A DNA stretch of 64,000 nt from Oceaniglobus roseus (GCF_002869745.1 NZ_PNOS01000004.1:1-64000); one strand, 5' to 3'; counted from the stretch's first letter, positions 10,627 to 20,052 are shown. Numbers and translations: made by a program. The notes: a model not told the origin generated them from the sequence alone.

Positions 10627-11040
10627 ATGGACAGAGCTTCGCTACGCCGCCGCCTTGCCGCGTGCGGCCTGTGCCTCGTGCTGGGGGCCGTTGCTCCGAC
10701 CGTGGTGCCGGCCCAGGACGGCGAGCGCGAGACCACACACACCTCCGTCGCCTCTGCGCCGGGGGCGATCCTGCGCGGGCTCGACAAGCTGACGGGGATC
10801 GTCGCCGAGATCGACATCGGGCGCGGGCAGACCGTGCCGCTGGGCCGGTTGCAGGTGACGCTGGGCGACTGCCGCTATCCGGTCAACAATCCCGCGGGCG
10901 ACGCCTTTGCCTGGCTGGTGATCCGCGAGGCGGGTGTCGAACAGCCCGTGTTCCAGGGCTGGATGGTCGCGTCGAGCCCGGCGCTGAACCCGCTGGAGCA
11001 TCCCCGCTACGACGTCTGGGTCATCCGCTGCAAGAGCTGA
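10627..11040 (+). CDS. DUF2155 domain exported protein
   Basis: A 137-aa protein with an N-terminal signal sequence ([24 protein letters not shown], cleavage near residue 30) followed by a DUF2155 domain: [55 protein letters not shown]. It is probably periplasmic and the two conserved Cys could form a disulfide. Function is unknown; the family is conserved next to NDUFA12 and aat in Rhodobacteraceae. Its 3' end overlaps the convergent aat gene by 34 bp. Confidence 0.88.
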   Translation: MDRASLRRRLAACGLCLVLGAVAPTVVPAQDGERETTHTSVASAPGAILRGLDKLTGIVAEIDIGRGQTVPLGRLQVTLGDCRYPVNNPAGDAFAWLVIREAGVEQPVFQGWMVASSPALNPLEHPRYDVWVIRCKS

Positions 11041-11669
11041 TCCGGTGAAGGGACGGTCCCCGCGCGGTCGAAATCGGCATCGGTGGCAAGGGCCCGGTCG
11101 AGGCGCCGGCGATAGGCGGCGCGGCTGATCTCGATGGCGCCGAGGCTGGCGAGGTGGGGCGTCAGGAACTGCGTGTCGAACAGGGTGAAACCGCCGAGGC
11201 GCAGGCGGTCGACCAGGTAGGCGAGCGCGATCTTCGAAGCATCGGTGCGGCGCGAGAACATCGACTCGCCGAAGAAGGCGCTGCCGAGGGTGACGCCGTA
11301 GACCCCGCCGACCAGCTCGGTCCCCTCGAACAGCTCGACCGAGCGGGCGAATCCCGCGTGGTGCAGGTCGCCGTAGAGGCGCGCGATCTCGGCGTTGATC
11401 CAGGTTTCGGGGCGGTCGGCGCAGGCCGTCACCACGGCGTCGAAGGCGGTGTCGAAGGCGATGTCGAAGGGGCGGCGCAGGATCCGTCGGCGCAGGCTGC
11501 GGGAGATGTGGAAGCCCGCGAGCGGGAAGATCCCGCGCAGCTTTGGGTCGATCCAGTGGATGTCCGGCCGGTCGCGCCCGTCCGCCATGGGGAAGATCCC
11601 GTTGGCATAGGCGCGCAACAGCAGCTCGGGCGTCAGCGGTGGGAACGGCGGCGCGGCCACGGCCCTCAA
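11007..11669 (-). CDS. aat: Leucyl/phenylalanyl-tRNA--protein transferase
   Basis: Adds Leu or Phe from aminoacyl-tRNA to N-terminal Lys/Arg of proteins, making them substrates for the Clp N-end rule pathway. The 220-aa protein contains the family motifs [70 protein letters not shown] and [16 protein letters not shown]. Its start overlaps the stop of accC by ATGA, an arrangement found in related genera. The 3' end runs 34 bp into the convergent DUF2155 gene. Confidence 0.95.
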   Translation of the reverse strand: MRAVAAPPFPPLTPELLLRAYANGIFPMADGRDRPDIHWIDPKLRGIFPLAGFHISRSLRRRILRRPFDIAFDTAFDAVVTACADRPETWINAEIARLYGDLHHAGFARSVELFEGTELVGGVYGVTLGSAFFGESMFSRRTDASKIALAYLVDRLRLGGFTLFDTQFLTPHLASLGAIEISRAAYRRRLDRALATDADFDRAGTVPSPDQLLQRMTQTS

Positions 11670-13012
11670 CCCATGTGGGTTTCGAGCCAGTGCTCCAGCC
11701 AGTGGATGTTGTAGCCGCCGGTCTGCACCGCTTCTTCCTGCAACAGCGCCTCGAACAGCGGGATCGTGGTGTCGACGCCGTCGACGATCAGTTCTCCCAT
11801 GGCACGGGACAGCCGGGCCAGCGCCTCCGGCCGGTCGCGGCCGTGGACGATCAGCTTGCCGATCAGCGAGTCGTAGTAGGGCGGGATCCGGTAGCCGTCG
11901 TAGAGCGCCGAGTCGATGCGCACGCCAAGGCCGCCGGGCGCATGGTACTGCGTGATCCGGCCCGGCGAGGGCGAGAAGTTCGGCAGTTTCTCGGCGTTGA
12001 TCCGGACCTCGATCGCGTGGCCGCGGATCGCCAGCGTCTCCTGCTGGAATTCCATCGGCAGGCCGGCCGCGACGCGGATCTGCTCGCGCACGAGGTCGAC
12101 GCCGAAGATCGCCTCGGTCACCGGGTGTTCGACCTGCAGGCGGGTGTTCATCTCGATGAAGTAGAACTCGTCGTTCTCGTAGAGAAACTCGATGGTCCCG
12201 GCGCCCGAATATCCGATGGCGGCCACGGCGTCGGCGCAGGTCTTGCCGATGCGGGCGCGCTGCTCGGGGGTGATCGAGGGGCCGGGGGCCTCTTCCAGCA
12301 CCTTCTGGTGGCGCCGCTGGAGCGAACAGTCCCGCTCGCCCAGATGCACCGCGCGGCCCTTGCCGTCGCCGAACACCTGCACCTCGATGTGGCGGGGCGT
12401 CGTGAGGTACTTCTCGATATAGACCTCGTCGTTGCCGAAGGCGGCCTTGCTTTCGGCGCGGGCGGTCTGGAAGGCGCGTTCCAGGTCGCCTTCGGTCTTG
12501 GCGAGTTTCATGCCGCGTCCGCCGCCGCCGGCCGTCGCCTTGATGATGACGGGATAGCCGATCTCGGCAGCGATCCTGCGCGCGCTCTCCAGATCGGGCA
12601 CGCCGCCGTCGGAGCCGGGCACGCAGGGCACCCCGAGCTTCTTCATCGTCTCCTTGGCGGTGATCTTGTCGCCCATGATGCGGATGTGCTCGGCCGAGGG
12701 GCCGATGAAGGTCAGCTGGTGATCCTCGACGATCTGCACGAAGTTCGCGTTCTCGGACAGGAAGCCGTAGCCGGGGTGGATCGCCTGGGCGCCGGTGATC
12801 TCGCAGGCCGAGATGATGCCGGGGACCGAGAGATAGCTCTGGGTGCCGGGGGGCGGGCCGATGCAGACGGATTCGTCGGCCATGCGGACGTGCATCGCGT
12901 CGGCGTCGGCGGTGGAATGGACGGCGACCGATCCGATGCCCATCTCGCGGCAGGCGCGGATGACACGCAGGGCGATCTCGCCCCGGTTGGCGATCAGGAT
13001 TTTGTCGAACAT
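11666..13012 (-). CDS. accC: Acetyl-CoA carboxylase, biotin carboxylase subunit
   Basis: Carboxylates the biotin on AccB using ATP and bicarbonate, the first step of fatty acid synthesis. The 448-aa length is exact for the family. It begins [19 protein letters not shown], has the ATP-grasp glycine loop [13 protein letters not shown], then [14 protein letters not shown] and [14 protein letters not shown]. It lies 13 bp after accB and is coupled to aat downstream by a four-base overlap, so accB-accC-aat form one minus-strand operon. Confidence 0.97.
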   Translation of the reverse strand: MFDKILIANRGEIALRVIRACREMGIGSVAVHSTADADAMHVRMADESVCIGPPPGTQSYLSVPGIISACEITGAQAIHPGYGFLSENANFVQIVEDHQLTFIGPSAEHIRIMGDKITAKETMKKLGVPCVPGSDGGVPDLESARRIAAEIGYPVIIKATAGGGGRGMKLAKTEGDLERAFQTARAESKAAFGNDEVYIEKYLTTPRHIEVQVFGDGKGRAVHLGERDCSLQRRHQKVLEEAPGPSITPEQRARIGKTCADAVAAIGYSGAGTIEFLYENDEFYFIEMNTRLQVEHPVTEAIFGVDLVREQIRVAAGLPMEFQQETLAIRGHAIEVRINAEKLPNFSPSPGRITQYHAPGGLGVRIDSALYDGYRIPPYYDSLIGKLIVHGRDRPEALARLSRAMGELIVDGVDTTIPLFEALLQEEAVQTGGYNIHWLEHWLETHMG

Positions 13013-13025
13013 GGCGGCGGTGTCC

Positions 13026-13514
13026 TTACTCGACGATCATCAGGGGGGCGCCGAATTCGACCGGCGATCCGTCCTCGATCAGGATCCGCTTCACGGTGCC
13101 GGCACGGGGGGCGGGAATGTGGTTCATGGTCTTCATCGCCTCGACGATCAGAAGCGTCTGGCCCTCGTTCACGCTGTCGCCGACCTTGACGAAGGCCTGC
13201 GCGTTCGGCTCGGGCGAGAGGTAGGCGGTGCCGACCATGGGCGAGGTCACGGCGCCGGGATGGGCGGCGGGATCGTCGGTGCGTGCCGCCTCGCGCGGGG
13301 CGGGGGCGGCCGAGGGGGCTTGCGGGGCCGGGGCGGGGGACGCCATCGGCTGGGCATAGACGGGCGCCGGGGTGCCGCGGCTGACGCGCACGTCCAGGCT
13401 GTCGGCCTCGCCGTATTCGCGCTTCACCCGGAGTTCGGTCAGGTCGTTCTCGCGCAGCAGCTCGGCCAGAGCCTGGATGAAGGCCACGTCGGATTTGTGG
13501 GTGTTCTCTGTCAT
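13026..13514 (-). CDS. accB: Acetyl-CoA carboxylase biotin carboxyl carrier protein
   Basis: A 162-aa carrier protein. The C-terminal biotinyl domain (about residues 88-162) has the biotinylation loop [16 protein letters not shown]; the central Met after the modified Lys is Thr here (EAMKTMN rather than EAMKMMN). The N-terminal part is followed by an Ala/Pro-rich linker (about 55-88), normal for this family. It is the first gene of accB-accC-aat; its promoter must lie in the 240-bp spacer shared with the divergent preT operon. Confidence 0.96.
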   Translation of the reverse strand: MTENTHKSDVAFIQALAELLRENDLTELRVKREYGEADSLDVRVSRGTPAPVYAQPMASPAPAPQAPSAAPAPREAARTDDPAAHPGAVTSPMVGTAYLSPEPNAQAFVKVGDSVNEGQTLLIVEAMKTMNHIPAPRAGTVKRILIEDGSPVEFGAPLMIVE

Positions 13515-13690
13515 GCTTGTCGCATCCCTTGCTGCGCCACCCGTCTGCCGCGGGGGTCTCGCCCGTTTGGCCTCGTATAAATCACACGGGCTGGGGTTGA
13601 AAGACGTATTAGCCGGGCAGGCGGGCGTGTTCCTGCCGGGTTTTCGGGCAGCTTTACCATGCGTGCAAGGCCGGGGGGCGCGAAAATTAT

Positions 13691-13706
13691 TTTACCAGTT
13701 GATAAA
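13691..13706 (+). promoter_or_regulatory. Candidate RutR operator upstream of preT
   Basis: TTTACCAGTTGATAAA is a palindrome that matches 11 of 14 defined positions of the RutR consensus TTGACCA-NN-TGGTCAA. It lies 49 bp before the preT start, in an unusually AT-rich patch. RutR controls pyrimidine catabolism in Proteobacteria and a RutR-type gene is present at 17931-18575, so the context supports it; the three mismatches leave doubt. Confidence 0.5.
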
Positions 13707-13754
13707 ATTCGCCCCTGTGGCAGTCTGATTTCGTCGATGCCAACGGAGTGCGCG

Positions 13755-15104
13755 ATGACCAATTCTTCCTGGACGCCGGGCGTCGTGCCCGGCCGCCTTC
13801 CGGCCGAGGCCTATGCCCTGAACTTCGCCGACCTGCATCCGCCGCTCGACCCGCACGAGGCGGCGGTGGCGGCGGACCGCTGCTATTTCTGCCACGACGC
13901 GCCCTGCATCACGGCCTGTCCCACCTCCATCGACATCCCGCTGTTCATCCGCCAGATCTCGACCGGGACTCCCGAGGCGGCGGCGAGGACGATCTTCGAG
14001 CAGAACATCCTCGGCGGCATGTGCGCCCGGGTCTGCCCGACCGAGACGCTGTGCGAGGAGGCCTGCGTGCGCGAGGCCGCCGAGGGCAAGCCGGTGGAGA
14101 TCGGCCGGCTGCAACGCTACGCGACCGACACGCTGATGAAGGCGGGGGTGCATCCGTTCACCCGCGGCCCGGCGACCGGCAAGCGCGTGGCGGTCGTCGG
14201 CGCGGGGCCCGCGGGGCTTTCCTGCGCGCATCGCCTGGCGATGCTGGGCCATGACGTGACGATCGTCGAGGCGAAGGAGAAGCCCGGCGGGCTGAACGAA
14301 TACGGCATCGCCAGCTACAAGACGGTCGAGGGCTTCGCCCAGGCCGAGGTCGCCTGGCTGATGCAGATCGGCGGTATCGAGCTGAGGAACGGCGTGGCGC
14401 TCGGCCGCGACGTGACGCTCGACGAACTGGCCGACAGCTATGACGCCGTCTTCCTCGGGATCGGGCTGCCCGGCGCCTATGACATCGCGGGCGTGGCGGG
14501 CAACGGGATCGGATCGGCGGTCGAGTTCATCCGCACCCTGCGCCAGTCCACCGACCTTTCGGGCTTGCCCATCGGGCGCAACGTGGTGGTGATCGGCGGC
14601 GGGATGACGGCCATAGACGCCGCCGTGCAGTCGCGCCTTCTGGGGGCCGAGAACGTCGCCGTCGTCTACCGCCGGGGGCGCGAGCGCATGGCGGCGAGCC
14701 CCTACGAGCAGGAGCTGGCGGCAAGCAAGGGCGTGCGGCTGGTCTTCAACGCGCAGCCCGTCGCGGCCCACCACGGCGCCGACGGCGCGTTGGAGGCGGT
14801 GGAGTTCGCCTATGTCGCCGACACGCCGGAGGGGCTGCGGGAGACGGGCGAGACGATCCGCCTGCCTGCCGACCAGGTCCATGTCGCCATCGGCCAGTGG
14901 CTGGAACCGCTCGGCGATGCGCTGGCCGACGTGGAGCTGGACGGCACCAAGCTCGCCGTGTTCGAGGGCGGCAAGGTCGCCCCCTTCGGCAACGTCTGGG
15001 CCGGGGGCGACTGCGCGGCGGGGGGCGAGGATCTGACCGTCACCGCCGTGGCCGAGGGGCGCGATGCGGCGATGAGCATCCACGCCGCGCTGTCGGCCGC
15101 CTGA
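13755..15104 (+). CDS. preT: NAD-dependent dihydropyrimidine dehydrogenase, PreT subunit
   Basis: The 449-aa FAD/Fe-S electron-transfer subunit of the PreTA enzyme, which reduces uracil and thymine to the dihydro forms. The N-terminal glutamate-synthase-like Fe-S region has CYFCHDAPCITACPTSIDIP and GGMCARVCPTETLCEEACVR. Then come an FAD site (AVVGAGPAGLSCAHRLAMLG), an NAD site (NVVVIGGGMTAIDAA) and the C-terminal GNVWAGGDCAAGG. The start at 13755 is chosen because ACGGAG lies six bases before it; ATG 13737 is an alternative. The stop overlaps the next gene (TGATG), so the catalytic partner preA is separated by a DNA glycosylase gene. Confidence 0.93.
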   Translation: MTNSSWTPGVVPGRLPAEAYALNFADLHPPLDPHEAAVAADRCYFCHDAPCITACPTSIDIPLFIRQISTGTPEAAARTIFEQNILGGMCARVCPTETLCEEACVREAAEGKPVEIGRLQRYATDTLMKAGVHPFTRGPATGKRVAVVGAGPAGLSCAHRLAMLGHDVTIVEAKEKPGGLNEYGIASYKTVEGFAQAEVAWLMQIGGIELRNGVALGRDVTLDELADSYDAVFLGIGLPGAYDIAGVAGNGIGSAVEFIRTLRQSTDLSGLPIGRNVVVIGGGMTAIDAAVQSRLLGAENVAVVYRRGRERMAASPYEQELAASKGVRLVFNAQPVAAHHGADGALEAVEFAYVADTPEGLRETGETIRLPADQVHVAIGQWLEPLGDALADVELDGTKLAVFEGGKVAPFGNVWAGGDCAAGGEDLTVTAVAEGRDAAMSIHAALSAA

Positions 15105-15895
15105 TGCCCGAGCTGCCCGAGGTCGAGACCTATCGCCGCCGGATCGAGGACGGGGCGCTGAACCGCACGATCCTGCGGGTGGTCCCGGGCAACGACACGA
15201 AACACGTCGACCTGCCGGGCCCCGGGGACCGCGCCCGGCTGGAAGGGCACCGGTTCGGGCAGGTCAGGCGGCACGGCAAGTACCTGTTCGCGGGGGTCGC
15301 GGGCGGGCCCTGGCTGGCGCTGCACATGGGCATGGCGGGGTCGGTCCGGGTCTATGACCAGCAGGACGGGCAGCCCGACCATGCCCGGCTCGTCGTGGAG
15401 TTCGAGGGCGACCGTCGGCTCGCCTTCCGCGACCCGCGGAAGTTCGGCTGGGCGAAGGTGGTGGAGAGCGTCGAGGACGAGATCGCGGCGCGGGGCCTCG
15501 GGCCCGATGCGCTGGAGATCTCCGACGACGCCTTCGCCGCGGCCATCTCGGGCAGACGCGGGGCGATCAAGGGGGCGCTGCTGCACCAGGGAAAGCTTGC
15601 GGGGGTCGGCAACCTCTGGTCGGACGAGGCGCTGTTCCAGACCGGCCATCACCCCGACACCCCCGCGCGCGACCTGTCCGGGGAGGCGGTGAGGGCGCTC
15701 GGCAAAACCGTCCGCCGCATCCTGGCCGCGGTCTGCGACGTCTCCGCCGACTACGGGAAGCTGCCCGACGACTGGCTGATCCACCACCGCAAGGCCGGGG
15801 CCGACTGCCCGCGCTGCGACGGCACCATCGAGAAGACGAAATCCGGCGGGCGCACGGCCTTCTTCTGCCCCGCCCACCAGAACGACGCGGCATGA
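15104..15895 (+). CDS. Fpg/Nei-family DNA glycosylase with C3H zinc finger
   Basis: A 263-aa protein starting MPELPEVETYRR, whose Pro2 and Glu3 are the catalytic imino and acid residues of formamidopyrimidine-DNA glycosylases; the beta-hairpin Lys is in VRRHGKYLF. The helix-two-turn-helix region reads LLHQGKLAGVGNLWSDEALF. The C-terminal zinc finger is CPRC...CPAH, so the fourth ligand, normally Cys, is His. The protein is a little shorter than standard MutM (about 270-285). It is embedded between preT and preA and overlaps the preT stop by one base. It may be a second, specialised Fpg rather than the housekeeping MutM. Confidence 0.85.
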   Translation: MPELPEVETYRRRIEDGALNRTILRVVPGNDTKHVDLPGPGDRARLEGHRFGQVRRHGKYLFAGVAGGPWLALHMGMAGSVRVYDQQDGQPDHARLVVEFEGDRRLAFRDPRKFGWAKVVESVEDEIAARGLGPDALEISDDAFAAAISGRRGAIKGALLHQGKLAGVGNLWSDEALFQTGHHPDTPARDLSGEAVRALGKTVRRILAAVCDVSADYGKLPDDWLIHHRKAGADCPRCDGTIEKTKSGGRTAFFCPAHQNDAA

Positions 15896-15949
15896 GCCGC
15901 GCCGGATCACACCCGCCCGCAGCCCGGGCGCCCCACGGAAGGAACGGAC

Positions 15950-17254
15950 ATGGCTGACCTTCGGACCGAATTCGCCGGGATCGCATCCCCCAACCCCTTC
16001 TGGCTGGCCTCCGCGCCGCCGACGGACAAGGCCTACAACGTCGTGCGCGCCTTCAGGGCCGGCTGGGGCGGCGTCGTCTGGAAGACCCTGGGCGAAGAGG
16101 GCCCGCCCGTCGTCAACGTCAACGGACCCCGCTATGGCGCGGTCTGGGGGGCGGACCGCAGGCTTCTGGGCCTGAACAACATCGAGCTTATCACCGACCG
16201 CCCGCTCGAGGTGAACCTGCGCGAGATCAAGGAGGTCAAGCGCGACTGGCCCGACCGCGCGATGGTCGTGTCGCTGATGGTCCCCTGCGAGGAGCAGGCC
16301 TGGAAGGCGATCCTGCCGCTGGTCGAGGAGACGGGCGCCGACGGGATCGAGCTGAACTTCGGCTGTCCCCACGGGATGAGCGAGCGCGGCATGGGCTCGG
16401 CCGTGGGGCAGGTGCCGGAATACATCGAGATGGTCACCCGCTGGTGCAAGCAGACCACCCGGATGCCGGTGATCGTGAAGCTGACGCCGAACATCACCGA
16501 TATCAGGAAGCCCGCCCGCGCCGCGAAGGCCGGGGGCGCCGATGCGGTGAGCCTGATCAACACGATCAACTCGATCACCTCGGTCGACCTCGACAGCTTC
16601 GCGCCCGAGCCCACGATCGACGGCAAGGGCTCCCACGGCGGCTACTGCGGCCCGGCGGTGAAGCCGATCGCGCTGTCGATGGTCTCGGAGATCGCGCGGG
16701 ATGCCGAGACGGCCGGGATGCCGATCAGCGGCATCGGCGGCGTGACGACGTGGCGCGACGCGGCCGAGTTCCTGACGCTTGGCGCGGGCAACGTGCAGGT
16801 CTGCACCGCCGCCATGACCTATGGCTTCAAGGTGGTGCAGGAGATGATCTCGGGCCTGTCCGAGTGGATGGACAGGAAGGGCTTCGCCTCGGTCGCCGAG
16901 GTGTCGGGGCGCGCGGTGCCGAACGTGACCGACTGGCAGCACCTGAACCTGAACTACGTCACGAAGGCACGGATCGACCAGGATCTCTGCATCAAGTGCG
17001 GCCGCTGCTATGCCGCCTGCGAGGACACGTCGCACCAGGCCATCGCGATGAAGCCCGGCCGGGTGTTCGAGGTGATCGACGCCGAATGCGTGGCCTGCAA
17101 CCTCTGCGTCAATGTCTGCCCGGTCGAGGACTGCATCACCATGGAACGCCTGGCCCCCGGCAGCGTCGATCCGCGCACCGGCCGGACGGTCCAGCCGGAC
17201 TATGCCAACTGGACGACCCATCCGAACAACCCGGCGGCGACCGCCGCCGAGTGA
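15950..17254 (+). CDS. preA: NAD-dependent dihydropyrimidine dehydrogenase, PreA subunit
   Basis: The 434-aa catalytic subunit reducing uracil/thymine. It has an FMN-binding TIM barrel related to dihydroorotate dehydrogenase (ASPNPFWLASAPPT, ELNFGCPHGMSERGMG with the active-site Cys, VIVKLTPN, GIGGVTTWRDAAEF). At the C-terminus are two [4Fe-4S] ferredoxin motifs, CIKCGRCYAAC and CVACNLCVNVCP. It begins 54 bp after the glycosylase gene with GGAAGGAAC upstream. With preT it performs the first step of the reductive pathway; dihydropyrimidinase and carbamoylase genes lie a few kb downstream. Confidence 0.96.
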   Translation: MADLRTEFAGIASPNPFWLASAPPTDKAYNVVRAFRAGWGGVVWKTLGEEGPPVVNVNGPRYGAVWGADRRLLGLNNIELITDRPLEVNLREIKEVKRDWPDRAMVVSLMVPCEEQAWKAILPLVEETGADGIELNFGCPHGMSERGMGSAVGQVPEYIEMVTRWCKQTTRMPVIVKLTPNITDIRKPARAAKAGGADAVSLINTINSITSVDLDSFAPEPTIDGKGSHGGYCGPAVKPIALSMVSEIARDAETAGMPISGIGGVTTWRDAAEFLTLGAGNVQVCTAAMTYGFKVVQEMISGLSEWMDRKGFASVAEVSGRAVPNVTDWQHLNLNYVTKARIDQDLCIKCGRCYAACEDTSHQAIAMKPGRVFEVIDAECVACNLCVNVCPVEDCITMERLAPGSVDPRTGRTVQPDYANWTTHPNNPAATAAE

Positions 17255-17381
17255 TGGCGGTGGCGCTCCGTTCGTTCCGAGGCGGGTCCTTCGGAGGCGG
17301 GGCCGTCGTCTGGGCGGGAAGATTGCCGGGGCGGGCGGCGGGTGGCCCTGGCCGCGTTCTGCGGCGGGGCGGCCTGCGGCG

Positions 17382-17876
17382 TCAGCGCAGGGTGTCGAGC
17401 CTGCGGCCGCTGGCGGAGTCCTTGTCGAGGGTGCGCAGGCCGCTGTAGGCCACCAGCAGGGCCGGATCGACCGGCGGCACGTCGGAGCGCAAAAGGGCAG
17501 GGCGCAAGCCCCCCGCGGCGGGGCCGGCGACGCCCTCGACCTCGGCTATCGGTCCCGGGACCGCGGGATCCAGCGCCTCGATCCGCATCTTCTCAAGCGG
17601 CGTGCGCTCGAACGTCGGGCGCGGCCCCGTCGGGATGTCCGTGCCGATCCGCTGTGTCGCCACCCGCGCCCTGAGGTCGGGCCGGACGGTGCCGCGCTCG
17701 GCCGCCTCCGGGGCAAGGACCGGGCGGGAGGACAGCGTGGCGGGGCCGCTGCCGATGGAGCGGCCGCGCAGCGCCTGCATCGCCTGGAGCGCGGCCTGCA
17801 CGTTGCGCCAGCCCTCGCCGATCCCGCCGGAGCCCCCGGCCCCCGGCAGCACGGCAATGGAACTTGTCGGTTGCAT
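17382..17876 (-). CDS. Hypothetical protein
   Basis: A 164-aa Ala/Gly/Pro/Arg-rich protein I do not recognise. The start MQPTSSIAVLPGAGG at 17876 is chosen because a full AGGAGG site lies just upstream; a longer frame opens at 17924. It has one amphipathic helix (WRNVQAALQAMQALRG) and otherwise looks disordered, with no signal peptide or membrane segment. It lies downstream of the rutR-type gene on the same strand, separated by 54 bp, and converges with preA. The strong ribosome site makes it a likely real gene. Confidence 0.6.
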   Translation of the reverse strand: MQPTSSIAVLPGAGGSGGIGEGWRNVQAALQAMQALRGRSIGSGPATLSSRPVLAPEAAERGTVRPDLRARVATQRIGTDIPTGPRPTFERTPLEKMRIEALDPAVPGPIAEVEGVAGPAAGGLRPALLRSDVPPVDPALLVAYSGLRTLDKDSASGRRLDTLR

Positions 17877-17930
17877 GTCCGGACCTCCTCTGCTGATGCA
17901 CCCTTCCTGCCCAGACTGCGCCACGAATCT

Positions 17931-18575
17931 TTATGAAGCGTGAATCTTGACGAAATCTTCACGCGGCATCAGGGCACCGCGGAACAGTTGTTCCAGAAAC
18001 ACGGCCGCCCGGGCGAAATGCGCATCGCCCGCGGGGTCGAGGATGCCGCGCACCTGCACGTCGAAATCGGCATAGTGCTGCGTCGTCGCCCAGATCGAGA
18101 AGATCAGGTGATGGGGGTCCAGCTGCGCGACCCGACCCGCCGCCTGCCACGAGGCGATCAGCGCCGCCTTCTCGTCCACCAGCCGCTTCAGCTCGCCCGT
18201 GATCATGCCTCCGATCCGCGGCGCCCCCTGCAGGATCTCGTTGGCGAAGAGCCGGCTTTCGCGGGGAAACTCCCGCGACATCTCGAGCTTGCGCAGGACA
18301 TAGGCGACGATCTCGTCTACCGGCTCGCCCGCGGGATCGAGGGCGCGCAGCGGATCGAGCCAGGTTTCGAGCAGCCCGTCAAGCAGCGCGGCATGGATCG
18401 CCTCCTTCGAGGCGAAGTAATAGAGCAGGTTCGGCTTCGACAGCCCGGCATGGCGCGCGATCTGGTCGAGCGTCGCCCCGCCGAACCCCTGGGACGAGAA
18501 CACCTCCAGCGCCGCCTCGAGGATCAGCGAGGTGTTGCGCCGCTGGATTCGGGTCGGGCCGGTGGCGTTCGTCAT
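17931..18575 (-). CDS. rutR: TetR-family regulator of pyrimidine catabolism, RutR type
   Basis: A 214-aa repressor. The N-terminal helix-turn-helix reads NTSLILEAALEVFSSQGFGG then TLDQIARHAGLSKPNLLYYF; the C-terminal ligand domain matches the RutR/YcdC group (SREFPRESRLFANEILQGAP, FSIWATTQHYADFDVQV). RutR binds uracil or thymine and releases DNA. The gene diverges from the carbamoylase-dihydropyrimidinase operon, with a strong RutR box between them, and a second box lies before preT. Autoregulation from the same box is likely. Confidence 0.9.
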   Translation of the reverse strand: MTNATGPTRIQRRNTSLILEAALEVFSSQGFGGATLDQIARHAGLSKPNLLYYFASKEAIHAALLDGLLETWLDPLRALDPAGEPVDEIVAYVLRKLEMSREFPRESRLFANEILQGAPRIGGMITGELKRLVDEKAALIASWQAAGRVAQLDPHHLIFSIWATTQHYADFDVQVRGILDPAGDAHFARAAVFLEQLFRGALMPREDFVKIHAS

Positions 18576-18697
18576 GGACTGTTTCCGCGCTCCGTGCTCA
18601 ACTGGAGATCGTCAGGTCGTGTGCTGCCGCAAAAAGCATCGCATCGGACAAAGATCGGCGTCGGCAGCGGATCGTGGCACGGGAGGCGGCGAAATTC

Positions 18698-18725
18698 TTG
18701 ACTGCCCGCCTTTCCCTGCTAGCGT
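18698..18725 (+). promoter_or_regulatory. Candidate promoter of the carbamoylase operon
   Basis: TTGACT at 18698-18703 and TAGCGT at 18720-18725 with 16-bp spacing. The predicted transcription start falls at or just before the RutR box, which would allow simple repression. The -10 match is only partial. Confidence 0.35.
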
Positions 18726-18729
18726 GATC

Positions 18730-18745
18730 CTGACCGTTTGGTCAA
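18730..18745 (+). promoter_or_regulatory. RutR operator upstream of carbamoylase operon
   Basis: CTGACCGTTTGGTCAA matches 12 of 14 defined positions of the RutR consensus TTGACCA-NN-TGGTCAA and contains the perfect palindrome TGACC-N4-GGTCA. It lies between the divergent rutR-type gene and the carbamoylase gene, 57 bp before the latter's start. Confidence 0.72.
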
Positions 18746-18801
18746 ACAATTTCAGGGGTCTGCACGCGGGCCCCCCTTGTCGGCCGCACGAAGGAGCCTC
18801 C

Positions 18802-20052
18802 ATGCCCGCACCCGGTGAGAACCTCAAGATCGACGGCGCGCGGCTCTGGGACAGCCTGATGGAAATGGCGAAGATCGGTCCCGGTGTCGCGGGCGGCAAC
18901 AACCGCCAGACCCTGACCGATGCCGATGGCGAAGGCCGCGCGCTGTTCCGGAAATGGTGCGAGGCGGCGGGGCTGACCATGGGCGTGGACCAGATGGGCA
19001 ACATGTTCGCCCGCCGCGAGGGGACCGACCCCGAGGCGCTGCCGGTCTATGTCGGTTCGCACCTCGATACGCAGCCGACCGGGGGCAAGTACGACGGTGT
19101 CCTCGGCGTGCTCGGCGGGCTGGAGGTGATCCGCTCGCTGAACGACCTCGGCATCAGGACGAAGCACCCGATCGTGGTGACGAACTTCACCAACGAGGAG
19201 GGCACGCGGTTTGCGCCCGCCATGCTGTCCTCGGGCGTCTTCGCGGGCATCCACAGCCAGGATTGGGCCTACGAGCGCAAGGACGCCAGGGGGCTGAGCT
19301 TCGGCGACGAGCTGAAGCGGATCGGCTGGCGCGGCGAGGAGGAGGTGGGCGCGCGGAAGATGCACGCCTTCTTCGAACTGCACATCGAGCAGGGCCCGAT
19401 CCTGGAAGCCGAGGGCAAGGAGATCGGCGTCGTCACCCACGGCCAGGGCCTGAGCTGGATCGAGGTCACGATCACCGGGAAGGACAGCCATACCGGCTCG
19501 ACCCCGATGCCGATGCGGAAGAATGCCGGCCTCGGCATGGCGCGGGTACTGGAGCTGGTGGACGAGATCGCCTGGTCGCACAAGCCCCACGCCGTGGGGG
19601 CCGCGGGCCACATCGACATCTACCCGAACTCGCGCAACGTGATCCCCGGCAAGGCCGTGTTCACCGTCGATTTCCGCTCGCCCGACCTCGCCGTGATCGA
19701 GGACATGGAGCAGCGGATGCAGGCGGGGGCGAGGAAGATCTGCGACGACATGGGGCTGGAGGTCAGCTTCGAGAAGGTCGGCGGCTTCGATCCCGTGGCC
19801 TTCGACGAAGGCTGCGTCACCGCGGTGCGCAACGCGGCCGAGCGGCTGGGCTACAGCCACATGAACCTGATCTCGGGGGCGGGTCACGATGCCTGCTGGA
19901 TCAACCGCGTGGCCCCCACGGCGATGATCATGTGCCCCTGCGTCGACGGCCTCTCCCACAACGAGGCCGAAGAGATTTCCCCCGACTGGGCCGCAGCGGG
20001 TGCGAATGTACTGTTCCACGCGGTCGTCGAAACAGCAGTCATCCAAGAATAA
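18802..20052 (+). CDS. N-carbamoyl-beta-alanine amidohydrolase, M20 family (hydantoinase/carbamoylase)
   Basis: A 416-aa zinc hydrolase that opens N-carbamoyl-beta-alanine to beta-alanine, CO2 and ammonia, the last step of reductive pyrimidine degradation. Metal-binding motifs are visible: VGSHLDTQPTGGKYDGVLG, NFTNEEGTRFAPAM and ELHIEQGPILE, then the dimerisation-domain residues KDSHTGSTPMPMR and NVIPGKA, and SGAGHDACWI with the last His. The start at 18802 follows AAGGAG. The gene is first in an operon with a small lipoprotein and dihydropyrimidinase, under the RutR box. Confidence 0.92.
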   Translation: MPAPGENLKIDGARLWDSLMEMAKIGPGVAGGNNRQTLTDADGEGRALFRKWCEAAGLTMGVDQMGNMFARREGTDPEALPVYVGSHLDTQPTGGKYDGVLGVLGGLEVIRSLNDLGIRTKHPIVVTNFTNEEGTRFAPAMLSSGVFAGIHSQDWAYERKDARGLSFGDELKRIGWRGEEEVGARKMHAFFELHIEQGPILEAEGKEIGVVTHGQGLSWIEVTITGKDSHTGSTPMPMRKNAGLGMARVLELVDEIAWSHKPHAVGAAGHIDIYPNSRNVIPGKAVFTVDFRSPDLAVIEDMEQRMQAGARKICDDMGLEVSFEKVGGFDPVAFDEGCVTAVRNAAERLGYSHMNLISGAGHDACWINRVAPTAMIMCPCVDGLSHNEAEEISPDWAAAGANVLFHAVVETAVIQE

